In this document: piece after piece, positions 43,492 through 51,539 of the stretch
Position numbering within the stretch: position 1 is the stretch's first letter
How the letters are laid out: every line of letters begins with the position of its first letter
Assembly: GCF_028807635.1 (NCBI RefSeq)
Contig: NZ_JARBAX010000001.1
Location: forward strand, 2,700,001-2,764,000
Direction of reading: 5' to 3'
Source: Streptomyces spiramyceticus
GTDB taxonomy: Bacteria; Actinomycetota; Actinomycetes; Streptomycetales; Streptomycetaceae
Length of the DNA stretch: 64,000 nt
The notes under the pieces: model-generated
Database searches by the model: none
Told to the model about the DNA's origin: nothing
The model's input: the letters and a program-made list of their open reading frames with translations, nothing else
Translations under genes and position numbers: made by a program

Positions 43492-44676
43492 ATGCCCACA
43501 CCCCGACCTCGCCCCCACCGCAAGGTAGCCATAGTCGGCATATCCCTCTCCGACACCGGCCGCGTCGACGAGGCCACCCCCCACGCCCTCCACGCCCAGG
43601 CCGCCCGCCGCGCCCTCGCCGACTCCGGCCTCGACCGCCGCCTCATCGACGGTTTCGCCTCCGCAGGCCTGGGCACCCTCGCCCCGGTCGAGGTCGCCGA
43701 GTACCTCGGGCTGCGCCCCACCTGGGTCGATTCCACCGCCGTCGGCGGCTCCACCTGGGAAGTCATGGCCGCGCACGCCGCCGACGCCATCGCCGCCGGG
43801 CACGCCAATGCCGTACTGCTGGTGTACGGATCGACCGCCCGCGCCGACATCAAGGCCCGGCGCCGCACCTCGAACCTCTCCTTCGGGGCGCGCGGCCCGC
43901 TCCAGTTCGAGGTGCCGTACGGGCACACGCTCGTATCCAAGTACGCGATGGCCGCCCGCCGCCACATGCACGAGTACGGCACCACCCTGGAGCAGCTCGC
44001 CCAAGTCGCCGTCCAGGCAAGGGCGAACGCCGCCACCAACCCGGACGCGATGTACCGCGACCCGATCACCGTCGACGAGGTCCTGTCCGGCCCGGTGATC
44101 GCCGACCCCTTCACCAAGCTGCACTGCTGCATCCGCAGCGACGGCGGCTGCGCGGTCCTGATGGTCGCGGAGGAGTACGTCCCGGATTCGGCCAAGGCTC
44201 CGGTGTGGGTGCTCGGCGCCGGGACAGCGGTCTCGCACACCACCATGTCCGAGTGGGAGGACTTCACGGTCTCCCCCGCGGCCGTCTCGGGGCGCCTCGC
44301 CTTCGAGCGGGCCGGAGTGCGCCCTGCCGACATCGACCTCGCCGAGATCTACGACGCCTTCACCTACATGACCCTGGTGACGCTGGAAGACTTGGGCTTC
44401 TGCGCGAAGGGGGAGGGCGGGGCGTACGTCGAGAAGGGCCGCCTGCTGCGGGAAGGCGAGCTGCCGGTGAACACCGACGGCGGGGGCCTGTCCGCCTGCC
44501 ATCCCGGGATGCGCGGGCTGTTCCTGCTGGTCGAAGCGGTGCGGCAGCTGAGGGGCGAGGCGGGCGAAGGCCAGGTCCGCAAGGCGGGCGGGAGGCTGCC
44601 GGAGCTGGCGGTGGCGTCGGGGACGGGCGGCTGGTTCTGCTCGTCGGGGACGGTGGTGCTGGGCCGGAACAACTGA
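43492..44676 (+). CDS. thiolase-like lipid-transfer protein (Ltp)
   Basis: 394 residues from ATG 43492, no ribosome-binding site visible. Motifs parallel the Ltp at 33448: KVAIVGISLSDTG, VDSTAVGGSTWEVMAAHAADAIAAGHANAVLLVYG, AARRHMHEYGTTLEQLAQ, LHCCIRSDGGCAVL, IYDAFTYMTLVTLEDLGFCAKGEGG, LPVNTDGGGLSACHPGMRG. It belongs to the non-condensing Ltp branch and would cleave or form a C-C bond on a CoA thioester, probably with a DUF35 partner (one lies at 48356-48805). An IS607-type element follows immediately, so any native downstream gene may have been displaced. Confidence 0.88.
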   Translation: MPTPRPRPHRKVAIVGISLSDTGRVDEATPHALHAQAARRALADSGLDRRLIDGFASAGLGTLAPVEVAEYLGLRPTWVDSTAVGGSTWEVMAAHAADAIAAGHANAVLLVYGSTARADIKARRRTSNLSFGARGPLQFEVPYGHTLVSKYAMAARRHMHEYGTTLEQLAQVAVQARANAATNPDAMYRDPITVDEVLSGPVIADPFTKLHCCIRSDGGCAVLMVAEEYVPDSAKAPVWVLGAGTAVSHTTMSEWEDFTVSPAAVSGRLAFERAGVRPADIDLAEIYDAFTYMTLVTLEDLGFCAKGEGGAYVEKGRLLREGELPVNTDGGGLSACHPGMRGLFLLVEAVRQLRGEAGEGQVRKAGGRLPELAVASGTGGWFCSSGTVVLGRNN

Positions 44677-44689
44677 CTCATGGTGTGGG

Positions 44690-44850
44690 ATGGCCCGAAC
44701 CGATCACCACATGCACCGTTGCTTTGATCATCAAGTGATCTCAGCAATCCCGGCGTTTCCGCCGGAATGGTCCGTAACGGTGTCACCAGAGCCCGAGTTG
44801 CACCCTGGTGGCTTGTTGACGGTCTCCCGTTTCCTTCCCGGCCCGGGGGC
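44690..44850 (-). ncRNA. candidate TnpB guide RNA (reRNA/omega-RNA) at tnpB 3' end
   Basis: IS605/IS607 TnpB proteins use an RNA from the end of tnpB through the element boundary, its 3' part being the guide from flanking DNA. Here that region contains a hairpin (44750-44755 with 44760-44765) and a palindrome TTGATCATCAA (44724-44734). The exact boundary, and so the guide sequence, cannot be fixed by eye. Prediction from family knowledge only. Confidence 0.35.
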
Positions 44851-46243
44851 TGGGGATTGCGCCACCTGCCCGCCCCGTCCCGGCCTTGCGGCGCGGACGG
44901 GTGGTGCGGGTCTTGCGGTCGGCTCCACGGGGCTTCGACTCCGCTTTGACGGCAGGGTCCAGGTCTCCGGCCACTCCGGTACCTGTCGTGCGGGCCGCGA
45001 GGGCGACCAGGTTGTGTCCCGCGTTCGCGTCCCGGTCAAGGACCAGGCCGCAGTTGTCGCACTCGAAGACACGCACACTGAGGGGCAGTTTGGCTTTCAC
45101 CACACCGCAGCGGGAGCAGGTCTTCGAGGAGGGGAGCCAGCGGTCGGCAACGACGAGGCGTGTGCCGTGCCGACGGGTTTTGTAGGTGAGCTGGCGTCGG
45201 ATCTCGCCGAACGCGGCATCCGCGACGCGGCGGGACAGGCGGCGGTTGCGGCCCATTCCGGCGACGTTGAGGTCTTCGACGACGACCGTGCCGTACTCGG
45301 CTGCGAGGCGGGTCGTCATCTTGTGGAGGGTGTCCTCGCGCAGGTTCGCGACCCGGTGATGGATCTTGTTCCGCGCCTGGTTGGCCTTCTCCCAGCGGCG
45401 GGAGGGCTGCTGTCCGGTGCGCCGGTCGGGGCCGCGGCGGCGGGAGACGATCCGGCTGGCGCGGCGCAGCTGTTTCTGTGCGCGGTCGAGGTGGCGTGGG
45501 TTGGGTTCCTCGCTGAGGACACCGTCGCTGTCCGCGAGGACCGCGAGGGTCTTGATGCCGAGGTCGATACCGACCGCCGCGTCCGGACGGGCCACTTTCA
45601 CCAGCTGGTGCTTCTGTTCGACCTGGAGTGCGACGAACCAGCGGCCCCGGTCCAGGCATGCCGTCGCGGACAGGATCCGCATGTTCCCATCATCGATGAG
45701 GGCTCGCAGATCGGCTCGGTTCTCGTGGAGACGGACGGTGCCGATCCTGGGCAGGGTGATGTGCCTGCCGTCAGGCTCGATACGGATCGTGCCGGTGGTG
45801 AACCGGCAGGTCAGGCGCGCTTTCCGTTTCGACTTGAAGCGGGGGACGCCCATCTTCGGGCCCTTGCGCTTGCCACTCTTCGACTTCGCGTAGTTGTCGA
45901 ACGCCACCGACGCGCCCGCCAGGCCGGTGTTGTATGCCTCCTTGGAGTTCTCCTCCCACCAGCCGGCGAACCGCGGATCGGTGTGCTTGGCCTCGTTGAA
46001 CGCCCTCCGCAGCGAGGGCAACGACCACGACCGCCACTCAGTCAGCTCCCCCTCGGGGATGTTGTACGACTGCTCGGCCTTCCGCTGCCACCACACGGCG
46101 GTGATGTACGCGACCGCCCAGTTGTACGCGGCCCGCGCGGCACCTGCGTGCGAGTGCAGGTGCCGGTTGGTCGTGGCGTTCGGGTCCAGCGCGAGCTTGT
46201 GCGCGAGGACGGTGAAGCCCGGCCGCGGCGTGAACTTCTTCAT
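44783..46243 (-). CDS. tnpB: TnpB RNA-guided endonuclease
   Basis: 486 residues from ATG 46243, overlapping the tnpA stop (ATGA). Complete RuvC triad: D227 in GIDLGIKTLAV, E323 in VVVEDLNVAG, D405 in DRDANAGHN. A zinc ribbon CSRCGVVKAK..FECDNCG precedes the last motif. N-terminal helix-turn-helix region and a basic C-terminal tail. TnpB are RNA-guided DNA nucleases, ancestors of Cas12, that help IS elements persist by cutting the empty donor site. All catalytic residues are present, so it is predicted active. The C-terminal tail of about 70 residues beyond the last motif is longer than usual. Confidence 0.92.
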   Translation of the reverse strand: MKKFTPRPGFTVLAHKLALDPNATTNRHLHSHAGAARAAYNWAVAYITAVWWQRKAEQSYNIPEGELTEWRSWSLPSLRRAFNEAKHTDPRFAGWWEENSKEAYNTGLAGASVAFDNYAKSKSGKRKGPKMGVPRFKSKRKARLTCRFTTGTIRIEPDGRHITLPRIGTVRLHENRADLRALIDDGNMRILSATACLDRGRWFVALQVEQKHQLVKVARPDAAVGIDLGIKTLAVLADSDGVLSEEPNPRHLDRAQKQLRRASRIVSRRRGPDRRTGQQPSRRWEKANQARNKIHHRVANLREDTLHKMTTRLAAEYGTVVVEDLNVAGMGRNRRLSRRVADAAFGEIRRQLTYKTRRHGTRLVVADRWLPSSKTCSRCGVVKAKLPLSVRVFECDNCGLVLDRDANAGHNLVALAARTTGTGVAGDLDPAVKAESKPRGADRKTRTTRPRRKAGTGRAGGAIPSPRAGKETGDRQQATRVQLGLW

Positions 46244-46818
46244 CCGGCCGCCTCCGGGCCGGTGGCGACGGCGACGGCGCGGGCGGCGCGATTCTTCGCG
46301 GAGCGGCGGCCGTACAGACGGGCGCACATCGAGGTCAGGACCTCGGTGATGTCCCGTACGAGGTCGTCGGCGGTCTCTGCCGGGTCGAGGACAACCAGGC
46401 GCCGTCCCGTGGCCGAGAGAGCGGCTTCCAGGTGCTCGACACCGAACCGGGCGAGGCGTTCTCGGTGCTCGACCACGATCGTCCCCACACCCGGGTCGGC
46501 GAGCAGGCGGTGCAGCTTGCGGCGGCGCCCGTTCAAGCCGGAGCCAACCTCCGTCACCACCTCAGCGACGGCGAGCCCCTGGGCCGTTGCGCCCTGCACG
46601 GTCCGGGCGACCTGCCGTTCCAGGTCCGCTTTCTGGTCACCGGACGAGACACGGCAGTACGCCACGACCCGCCCGGCGGCCTTCGGGGCCGACTCGTTCA
46701 CGAGCCATGTACCGGACGGCGTCTGGACGACCGGGACCGGCATACGGCCCTCTTTCGCCCAGGTCCATGCAGTCTGGTAGTGCACGCCGTTGCGTGCTGC
46801 CCACTCGGAAAGCTTCAC
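46240..46818 (-). CDS. tnpA: IS607-type serine recombinase (TnpA)
   Basis: 192 residues from ATG 46818. N-terminal MerR-like helix-turn-helix (MKLSEWAARNGVHYQTAWTWAKEGRMPVPVVQTPSGTW) fused to a resolvase catalytic domain: VAYCRVSSGDQKADLERQ with the nucleophile at S58/S59, VVTEVGSGLNGRRRKLHRLLAD, and VVEHRERLARFG. This domain order (DNA-binding first) is specific for IS607 recombinases. It catalyses excision and insertion of the element. Intact, overlapping tnpB. Confidence 0.92.
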   Translation of the reverse strand: MKLSEWAARNGVHYQTAWTWAKEGRMPVPVVQTPSGTWLVNESAPKAAGRVVAYCRVSSGDQKADLERQVARTVQGATAQGLAVAEVVTEVGSGLNGRRRKLHRLLADPGVGTIVVEHRERLARFGVEHLEAALSATGRRLVVLDPAETADDLVRDITEVLTSMCARLYGRRSAKNRAARAVAVATGPEAAG

Positions 46819-46872
46819 GATGTCAGGTTATTCACTGAGAATACTGATATCCACTGAAAGAAATGGGAACTG

Positions 46873-47535
46873 TTGTTCACCCACCACCACTTCCAGGACC
46901 TGCTCCGCTCCCAGCGCGTATGGGACACGAAGCTGCCCGCCTTCGACCCGGCCACCGCACCGCAAGCCCCCCTCCCCCTGTTCCACCAGTGGTTCGAGGA
47001 GGCCGTCGCGGCCGGCCAGACCGAGCCGCACACCATGAGCCTGGCGACCGTGGACGAAGACGGGCTGCCCGACGTACGGACGCTGATGCTGCACGACGCC
47101 GACGAGCACGGCTGGCACTTCGCCTCGCACGCCACCAGCGCGAAGGGCCGCCACCTCGCCGCGCACCCGTACGCGGCGCTCGGCTTCTACTGGCCGGCGC
47201 GGGGCCGGCAGGTTCGGGTCAGGGGCCGGGTGACGACCGGGACACCGGCCGAGAGCCGGGCCGACCTGCACGCACGGTCGACGGGCGCGCTCGCCTCCGC
47301 GCTGGTCGGCAGGCAGAGCGAAATCCTGCCGGAGTACGAAGAGTTGGTGCGGGCGTCGGAGGCTGCGTGGGAGCGGGCGCAGGCAGAGCCGGACGCCGAC
47401 GTACCGACCTGGACGCTGTACGTCGTTGAACCGGACGAGGTCGAATTCTTTCAGGGCGACGAGCGCCGCCGCCACGTCCGCCTGCGCTACCGCCGGGAGG
47501 GCGAGGCGTGGGTGCGGGAGCTGCTCTGGCCTTAG
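46873..47535 (+). CDS. pyridoxamine 5'-phosphate oxidase-family protein
   Basis: 220 residues, from TTG 46873. Family features: HTMSLATVDEDGLPDVRTLMLHDADEHGWHFASHATSAKGRHLAAHPYAALGFYWPARGRQVRVRGRV, and a typical C-terminal RLRYRREGEAWVRELLWP. FMN-dependent oxidase or flavin-binding enzyme for small molecules. The first residues (FTHHHFQDLLRSQRVWD) fit the family, but no ATG or good ribosome site is present because the IS607 element ends just upstream. The native start was probably lost. Confidence 0.8.
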   Translation: MFTHHHFQDLLRSQRVWDTKLPAFDPATAPQAPLPLFHQWFEEAVAAGQTEPHTMSLATVDEDGLPDVRTLMLHDADEHGWHFASHATSAKGRHLAAHPYAALGFYWPARGRQVRVRGRVTTGTPAESRADLHARSTGALASALVGRQSEILPEYEELVRASEAAWERAQAEPDADVPTWTLYVVEPDEVEFFQGDERRRHVRLRYRREGEAWVRELLWP

Positions 47536-48089
47536 TCCGTGGCGAGCCGCGCGTGCAGGTGCATGTCTTGGAAGGTGCTCGAGCCCCACGCCTCGGGCAT
47601 GGCCCCGCGCAGGGTGCCTTCGTACACGTACGCGTGACGCAGCGCGATCCGGCAGGACGCCTCGTGGCCGACGGCATGGCCGAGCTCGATGCGGTGCAGC
47701 CCGATGTCGTCGAATGCCCAGCGGCTGACGAGCTCCAGGGCGTGCCCCGCGATTCCGCGGCCGCGGGCTTCGGGGAGGGTCCAGTAGCCGACGCGGGCGG
47801 TGCGCAGGGCGGGGACGATGGCGTTGAGACCGACATGGCCGAGGGCGGCGCCGGTGGTCTCGTCGGTGACGCAGTACGAGGCGGCGACCCCGCGCTGCCA
47901 GCCGTCCGCGCGGTCGCGCAGCAGCGCTGCCGCGGCGGCCTCGTCGAGGATGGGCGCATGGTGGGTGTTCCAGCGCTGGTACTCGGGGTCGCGGACTCCG
48001 CGGAGCAGTAAGCCGACGTCATCGGGCTGCCAGGTGCGCAGGCGAAGCCCGTGACCCCGCAGGTCGGCGGGGGCTATCTCTTTGATCAT
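47532..48089 (-). CDS. GNAT-family N-acetyltransferase (RimJ/RimL type)
   Basis: 185 residues from ATG 48089. LRLRTWQPDDVGLLLRGVRDPEYQRW and ARGRGIAGHALELVSRWAF with RIELGHAVGHEASCRIALRHAYVYEGTLRGAM are the RimJ/RimL pattern. Begins directly after the stop of the Phd/YefM-like antitoxin (no gap), so the two are cotranscribed; a toxin-acetyltransferase pairing is conceivable but TacT motifs are not evident. Confidence 0.8.
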   Translation of the reverse strand: MIKEIAPADLRGHGLRLRTWQPDDVGLLLRGVRDPEYQRWNTHHAPILDEAAAAALLRDRADGWQRGVAASYCVTDETTGAALGHVGLNAIVPALRTARVGYWTLPEARGRGIAGHALELVSRWAFDDIGLHRIELGHAVGHEASCRIALRHAYVYEGTLRGAMPEAWGSSTFQDMHLHARLATD

Positions 48090-48323
48090 TCAGCCATTGA
48101 ACAACTCGTCGGCCTCGCGCCGCATCTGTTCGTGATCGATGCGGGGAAGTCTGCGGGCGCGCGCAACGAGCTCATCGGACGTGAGGTCCTTCTTGCGCGT
48201 CAGCGGCCGCAACTCCGCGACGTCCATCCCATTGCGGGTGATGCGGTAGGTCTCGCCGGTCTCGACCGCGTCCATGACCGCGGCGAAGTGGTCCCGCAAC
48301 TCTCGCTGAGTGATGGTCTGCAC
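48090..48323 (-). CDS. Phd/YefM-type antitoxin
   Basis: 77 residues from GTG 48323. VQTITQRELRDHFAAVMDAVETGETYRITRNGMDVAELRPLT is the Phd/YefM (type II antitoxin) DNA-binding domain; the C-terminal tail (LVARARRLPRIDHEQMRREADELFNG) is the toxin-binding part. No PIN, Doc or RelE toxin follows; an acetyltransferase does. Orphan antitoxin. Confidence 0.8.
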   Translation of the reverse strand: MQTITQRELRDHFAAVMDAVETGETYRITRNGMDVAELRPLTRKKDLTSDELVARARRLPRIDHEQMRREADELFNG

Positions 48324-48355
48324 CGACCGAACCCAGCGCCGTGGGTCCCGCTGCG

Positions 48356-48805
48356 CTACGCGGTTCGCGCGGCCCGGCAGGCCGCGGGCCGGAAGACAGG
48401 GACGGCGCACCCGTCCGTCTCCACCGCATCGCCAACCTCCCGGAACGCGACCTCCAGCTCCATCCCGATCCGGAGTTCCCCCTCCGCGCAGTCCACGATC
48501 TCCGTCATCATGCGCGGCCCCTCCGCGAGATCGACGACCGCCGCCGTGTACGGCGTACGCGCGCCGAAAGGCGGGAGGTCGTTCCGGTGGACCACCGACC
48601 AGGTGTAGAGCGTGGCGCGGCCGCCGGCCTGCTCCCACTCCACGTCGTCGCTCCAGCAGCGCGGGCAGAACTCCCGCGGATAGTGATGCGCCTCGCCGCA
48701 CGCACCGCAGCGGCGCACGAGGAGGCGGCCCTGTGCGGCGGCTTCCCAGTACGGACGGGTGAAGGCGTCGATGTCGGGCGTCGCCGCGCCACTCGTCCCG
48801 CTCAT
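48356..48805 (-). CDS. Zn-ribbon/OB-fold DUF35 protein
   Basis: 149 residues from ATG 48805 (ATGA overlap with the DoxX gene). Zinc ribbon RRCGACGEAHHYPREFCPRCW, then OB-fold ATLYTWSVVHRNDLPPFGARTPYTAAVVDLAEGPRM. Same family as the DUF35 gene at 34600, thus a candidate acyl-CoA-binding partner for the Ltp at 43492 or an acyl-CoA dehydrogenase. Controlled with DoxX by the operator at 49285-49299. Confidence 0.85.
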   Translation of the reverse strand: MSGTSGAATPDIDAFTRPYWEAAAQGRLLVRRCGACGEAHHYPREFCPRCWSDDVEWEQAGGRATLYTWSVVHRNDLPPFGARTPYTAAVVDLAEGPRMMTEIVDCAEGELRIGMELEVAFREVGDAVETDGCAVPVFRPAACRAARTA

Positions 48806-49254
48806 CAGAAGAGTCCGATCGCATGGTCGACGGACCACGTCTGCCAGGACATGGCAAAGAGCGCGACGAGCGAGATCAGCGCCATCATCGCGTTCTGCCC
48901 CTGCTCGGCCCAGTCGTGGATCATCAGGACCAGGTAGAGGAGGTTGAGGAGCAGGCCGCCGACGAGGGCCACGGGCGTGAGGAAACCGACGACCAGGCCG
49001 AGTCCGAGGGCCAGTTCGGCGTACACGACGATGTACGCCATCACCTTGGGGCGGGGTGCGACGACGCGGTCGAAGCCGGTCTTGACCGTGGCCCACCGGT
49101 GCTTGGCCGCGACGTCCTGCGCCCAGGCTATGCCGGTGCCGCGCTCGAACCAGCCCTTCTTGTCCTTGTGCCGCCAGCTCTCCAGCCACCACAGGCCGAG
49201 GCCGATGCGCAGCACGGCGAGCCACTCGGCGCCGCCGAGCCAGATGGTCTGCAT
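48805..49254 (-). CDS. DoxX-family membrane protein
   Basis: 149 residues from ATG 49254 (GTG 49275 possible). Four membrane segments: WLAVLRIGLGLWWLESW, VMAYIVVYAELALGLGLVVGF, VGGLLLNLLYLVLMIHDW and MMALISLVALFAMSW. DoxX proteins are linked to quinone or thiosulphate redox; in catabolic clusters they may feed electrons to a membrane acceptor. Upstream gene of the pair with DUF35; perfect operator 31 bp upstream. Confidence 0.85.
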   Translation of the reverse strand: MQTIWLGGAEWLAVLRIGLGLWWLESWRHKDKKGWFERGTGIAWAQDVAAKHRWATVKTGFDRVVAPRPKVMAYIVVYAELALGLGLVVGFLTPVALVGGLLLNLLYLVLMIHDWAEQGQNAMMALISLVALFAMSWQTWSVDHAIGLF

Positions 49255-49284
49255 TCCGGTCCACCCACCCTCCACCGAACCAAT

Positions 49285-49299
49285 CTGACGGTACGTCAG
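49285..49299. promoter_or_regulatory. perfect CTGACG-N3-CGTCAG operator
   Basis: CTGACG GTA CGTCAG between the DoxX start (49254, minus) and the flavoprotein gene (49413, plus); probably controls the DoxX-DUF35 operon and possibly both. Confidence 0.75.
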
Positions 49300-49412
49300 T
49301 TGAACCGATGAGACAGCTTGTGCGCAAGAGGTGTGCGCGCGTGATCAATCTGTAACCCATTCCCCTCTTGACCGAGACCCACCAAGTGACGACACCGTTA
49401 CGCTCAGCATTC

Positions 49413-50555
49413 ATGGACATCACCACCAACGACCGCCCCGTGTACGTCATCGGCGCCGGGCCGGGCGGACTCGCCGCCGCCGCGGCGCTGCGCGAACAGG
49501 GCGTACGAGCCGTCGTACTGGAGAAGTCCGCCTCCGTGGCCGCCTCCTGGCGCGGGCACTACGACCGCCTCCGCCTGCACACCACCCGCCGCCTCTCCGC
49601 CCTCCCGGGGCTTCCGATACCGCGCGCGTTCGGGCGCTGGGTGGCGCGGGACGACGTCATCCGCTACCTGGAGAAGTACGCCGAGTTCCACGAACTGGAG
49701 ATCGTCACCGGCGTCGAGGTCTCCCGCATCGAGCCCGCGCCCGGCGGCACCGGCTGGTTACTGCACGCCACCGGCGGGCGGGAGTTGACGGGGTCGGCGG
49801 TCGTGGTCGCCACCGGCTACAACCACACGCCGTACGTCCCCGACTGGCCGGGCCGGGACACGTACACCGGCGAACTCACCCACGCGAGCCAGTACCGCAA
49901 CCCCCGCCCCTACGAAGGCAGGGACGTCCTCGTCGTCGGCACCGGCAACACGGGCGCGGAGATCGCCGTGGACCTGGTGGAGGGCGGCGCGGCACGGGTG
50001 CGGCTCGCGGTACGCACCGTCCCGCACATCGTGCGCCGCTCGACGGCCGGCTGGCCCGCGCAGGCGACCGGCATTCTCGTACGCCGCCTTCCGGTGCGCC
50101 TGGTGGACCGGGCGGGCGACCTGATGTGCCGCCTGTCGGTCCCCGACCTCTCGGACCGGGGCCTGCCGCGCCCCGCCACCGGCCTCTACTCCCGGGTCAA
50201 GGACGGCGCGATCCCGGTGCAGGACGTCGGCCTGATCGACGCGGTGAGGCGCGGCACGGTGGAACCGGTGGCGGCCGTCGAGTCGTTCGACCAGGACAAG
50301 GTGGTACTGGCGGACGGCACCCGCATCCAGCCCCAGGCGCTGATCGCGGCGACCGGCTACCGGCGCGGGCTGGACGGACTGGTGGGCCACCTCGGCGTGC
50401 TGGACGTCCGGGGCAGGCCAGTGCCCCACGGCGGCCGTGCCTCCACGAAGGCTGCCGGTCTTTACTTCGTTGGCTTCACCAACCCCATCAGTGGGATGCT
50501 CCGGGAAATGGCGATCGACGCCCGCAAAATCGCCAGGGCGCTGTCCGCGGGCTGA
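49413..50555 (+). CDS. flavin-containing monooxygenase-like NAD(P)/FAD oxidoreductase
   Basis: 380 residues from ATG 49413 (TTG 49368 also in frame). FAD motif VYVIGAGPGGLAAAAALREQG, the SASVAASWRGHYDRLRLHT segment typical of FMO/TrkA-like flavoproteins, second nucleotide motif DVLVVGTGNTGAEIA, ATGYN/ATGYR boxes. These oxidise heteroatoms or ketones (Baeyer-Villiger) with NADPH and O2. It lacks the full BVMO fingerprint. It is divergent from DoxX, sharing the operator region. Confidence 0.85.
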   Translation: MDITTNDRPVYVIGAGPGGLAAAAALREQGVRAVVLEKSASVAASWRGHYDRLRLHTTRRLSALPGLPIPRAFGRWVARDDVIRYLEKYAEFHELEIVTGVEVSRIEPAPGGTGWLLHATGGRELTGSAVVVATGYNHTPYVPDWPGRDTYTGELTHASQYRNPRPYEGRDVLVVGTGNTGAEIAVDLVEGGAARVRLAVRTVPHIVRRSTAGWPAQATGILVRRLPVRLVDRAGDLMCRLSVPDLSDRGLPRPATGLYSRVKDGAIPVQDVGLIDAVRRGTVEPVAAVESFDQDKVVLADGTRIQPQALIAATGYRRGLDGLVGHLGVLDVRGRPVPHGGRASTKAAGLYFVGFTNPISGMLREMAIDARKIARALSAG

Positions 50556-51005
50556 CTGCCTGACCGCCCTTGGACCCGGCCGAGCCGCACGGATGCGGTC
50601 CGTATCCTGGCCGCCACCCCTCGGGGCTGTGGAGAGTAGCTGCGGCTGCCCCACCCCGGGATTGGCCTGGACTGGCCTAGGAGGCGCCTGCGGGCCGCCC
50701 GAAAGGGTCCGGCACCGTCAGGGCGTCTGGTGGCGTAGCGGCACATGGCCGGTCCTCATGGAGCACCTGCTGGCGCTCGGAGAGGGAACGCCAGTACACC
50801 ACCGGTCGAAGACTCCGCCGTTGCTGGTGACTGGGCAGCTCTCCCGAGAGGTATGGACGGCCTTCGCGCCGGACAGTTGCTAACTTCCCGGGATTTTCTG
50901 CGAGATGGTGATCGACGCGAGGTAGATCACGAAGGCGGTGCGGGCGGCGGCACCGCACCCTACTCCAGCTGCAGTTCGTGATGATCCGTGAGGCAGAGTA
51001 GGGGC
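50556..51005. other. gene-poor interval
   Basis: 450 bp without a convincing gene. Short frames occur on both strands (plus-strand frame ending LSREVWTAFAPDSC at 50883, minus-strand frame ending FVIYLASITISQKIPGS at 50880), but none has a start site or a family I recognise. Likely degraded accessory DNA adjoining the IS701 remnant further right. Confidence 0.4.
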
Positions 51006-51509
51006 ATGTCTACGTACGAGACGATGTCGTTCCACCTTGAGACCGAGCGGCTGATACTGCGGCCGTGGGCCGAGTCGGACGCCGCTGAGTTCCGCGCCCT
51101 CCTCTCCGAACGCGGCAACGGGACGCCCACGGTTGAGCACACCCGGACGTCCATCGCGAAGCTGCTCACCGCGACGGCGACAACGGGGATCGCCCTGTTG
51201 CCCATCCAGCGCCGTGACGAAGGCGACTTCATCGGCTATTGCGGGTTGATCATCGGCCGCTCCACCGTAGAGGAGCCTGAAATCGCGTATGAGTTGTTCC
51301 AGCGCGCGCATGGGCGTGGCTACGCCACCGAGGCGGCCAACGCGGTGCTCGATGCCGCTATTGCGACTGGGCGGAAACGGCTCTGGTCGACCGTCGGCGC
51401 GTGGAACACACCGTCGTTCCGTGTCCTTGAGAAGCTCGGGTTCGAGCGGGATCACGTTTCCACGGACGACAACGGTGAAGTGGTATGGCTCACACGCTCG
51501 TTGCCGTGA
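51006..51509 (+). CDS. GNAT-family N-acetyltransferase
   Basis: 167 residues from ATG 51006. TERLILRPWAESDAAEFRALL, YELFQRAHGRGYATEAANAVLDAAIATG and VLEKLGFERDHV are a RimJ/RimL acetyltransferase pattern. Lies between gene-poor DNA and the IS701 remnant. Substrate unknown. Confidence 0.82.
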   Translation: MSTYETMSFHLETERLILRPWAESDAAEFRALLSERGNGTPTVEHTRTSIAKLLTATATTGIALLPIQRRDEGDFIGYCGLIIGRSTVEEPEIAYELFQRAHGRGYATEAANAVLDAAIATGRKRLWSTVGAWNTPSFRVLEKLGFERDHVSTDDNGEVVWLTRSLP

Positions 51510-51539
51510 CGCGGGGTCGCGCCCCGGGACTTCATGCTC

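Larger units (their letters stand above)
44690..46860 (-). mobile_element. IS607-family insertion element (TnpA serine recombinase + TnpB)
   Basis: Two overlapping genes, tnpA (46240-46818) then tnpB (44783-46243), in the order typical of IS607. Both frames are intact. The tnpA-side end has three ACTGA repeats at 46834-46838, 46843-46847 and 46853-46857 (spacing 9 and 10 bp), like recombinase-binding sites. As expected for IS607 there are no terminal inverted repeats or clear target duplication, so the ends are estimates. It separates the thiolase from the pyridoxamine-oxidase-like gene, whose start was probably altered. Confidence 0.8.
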
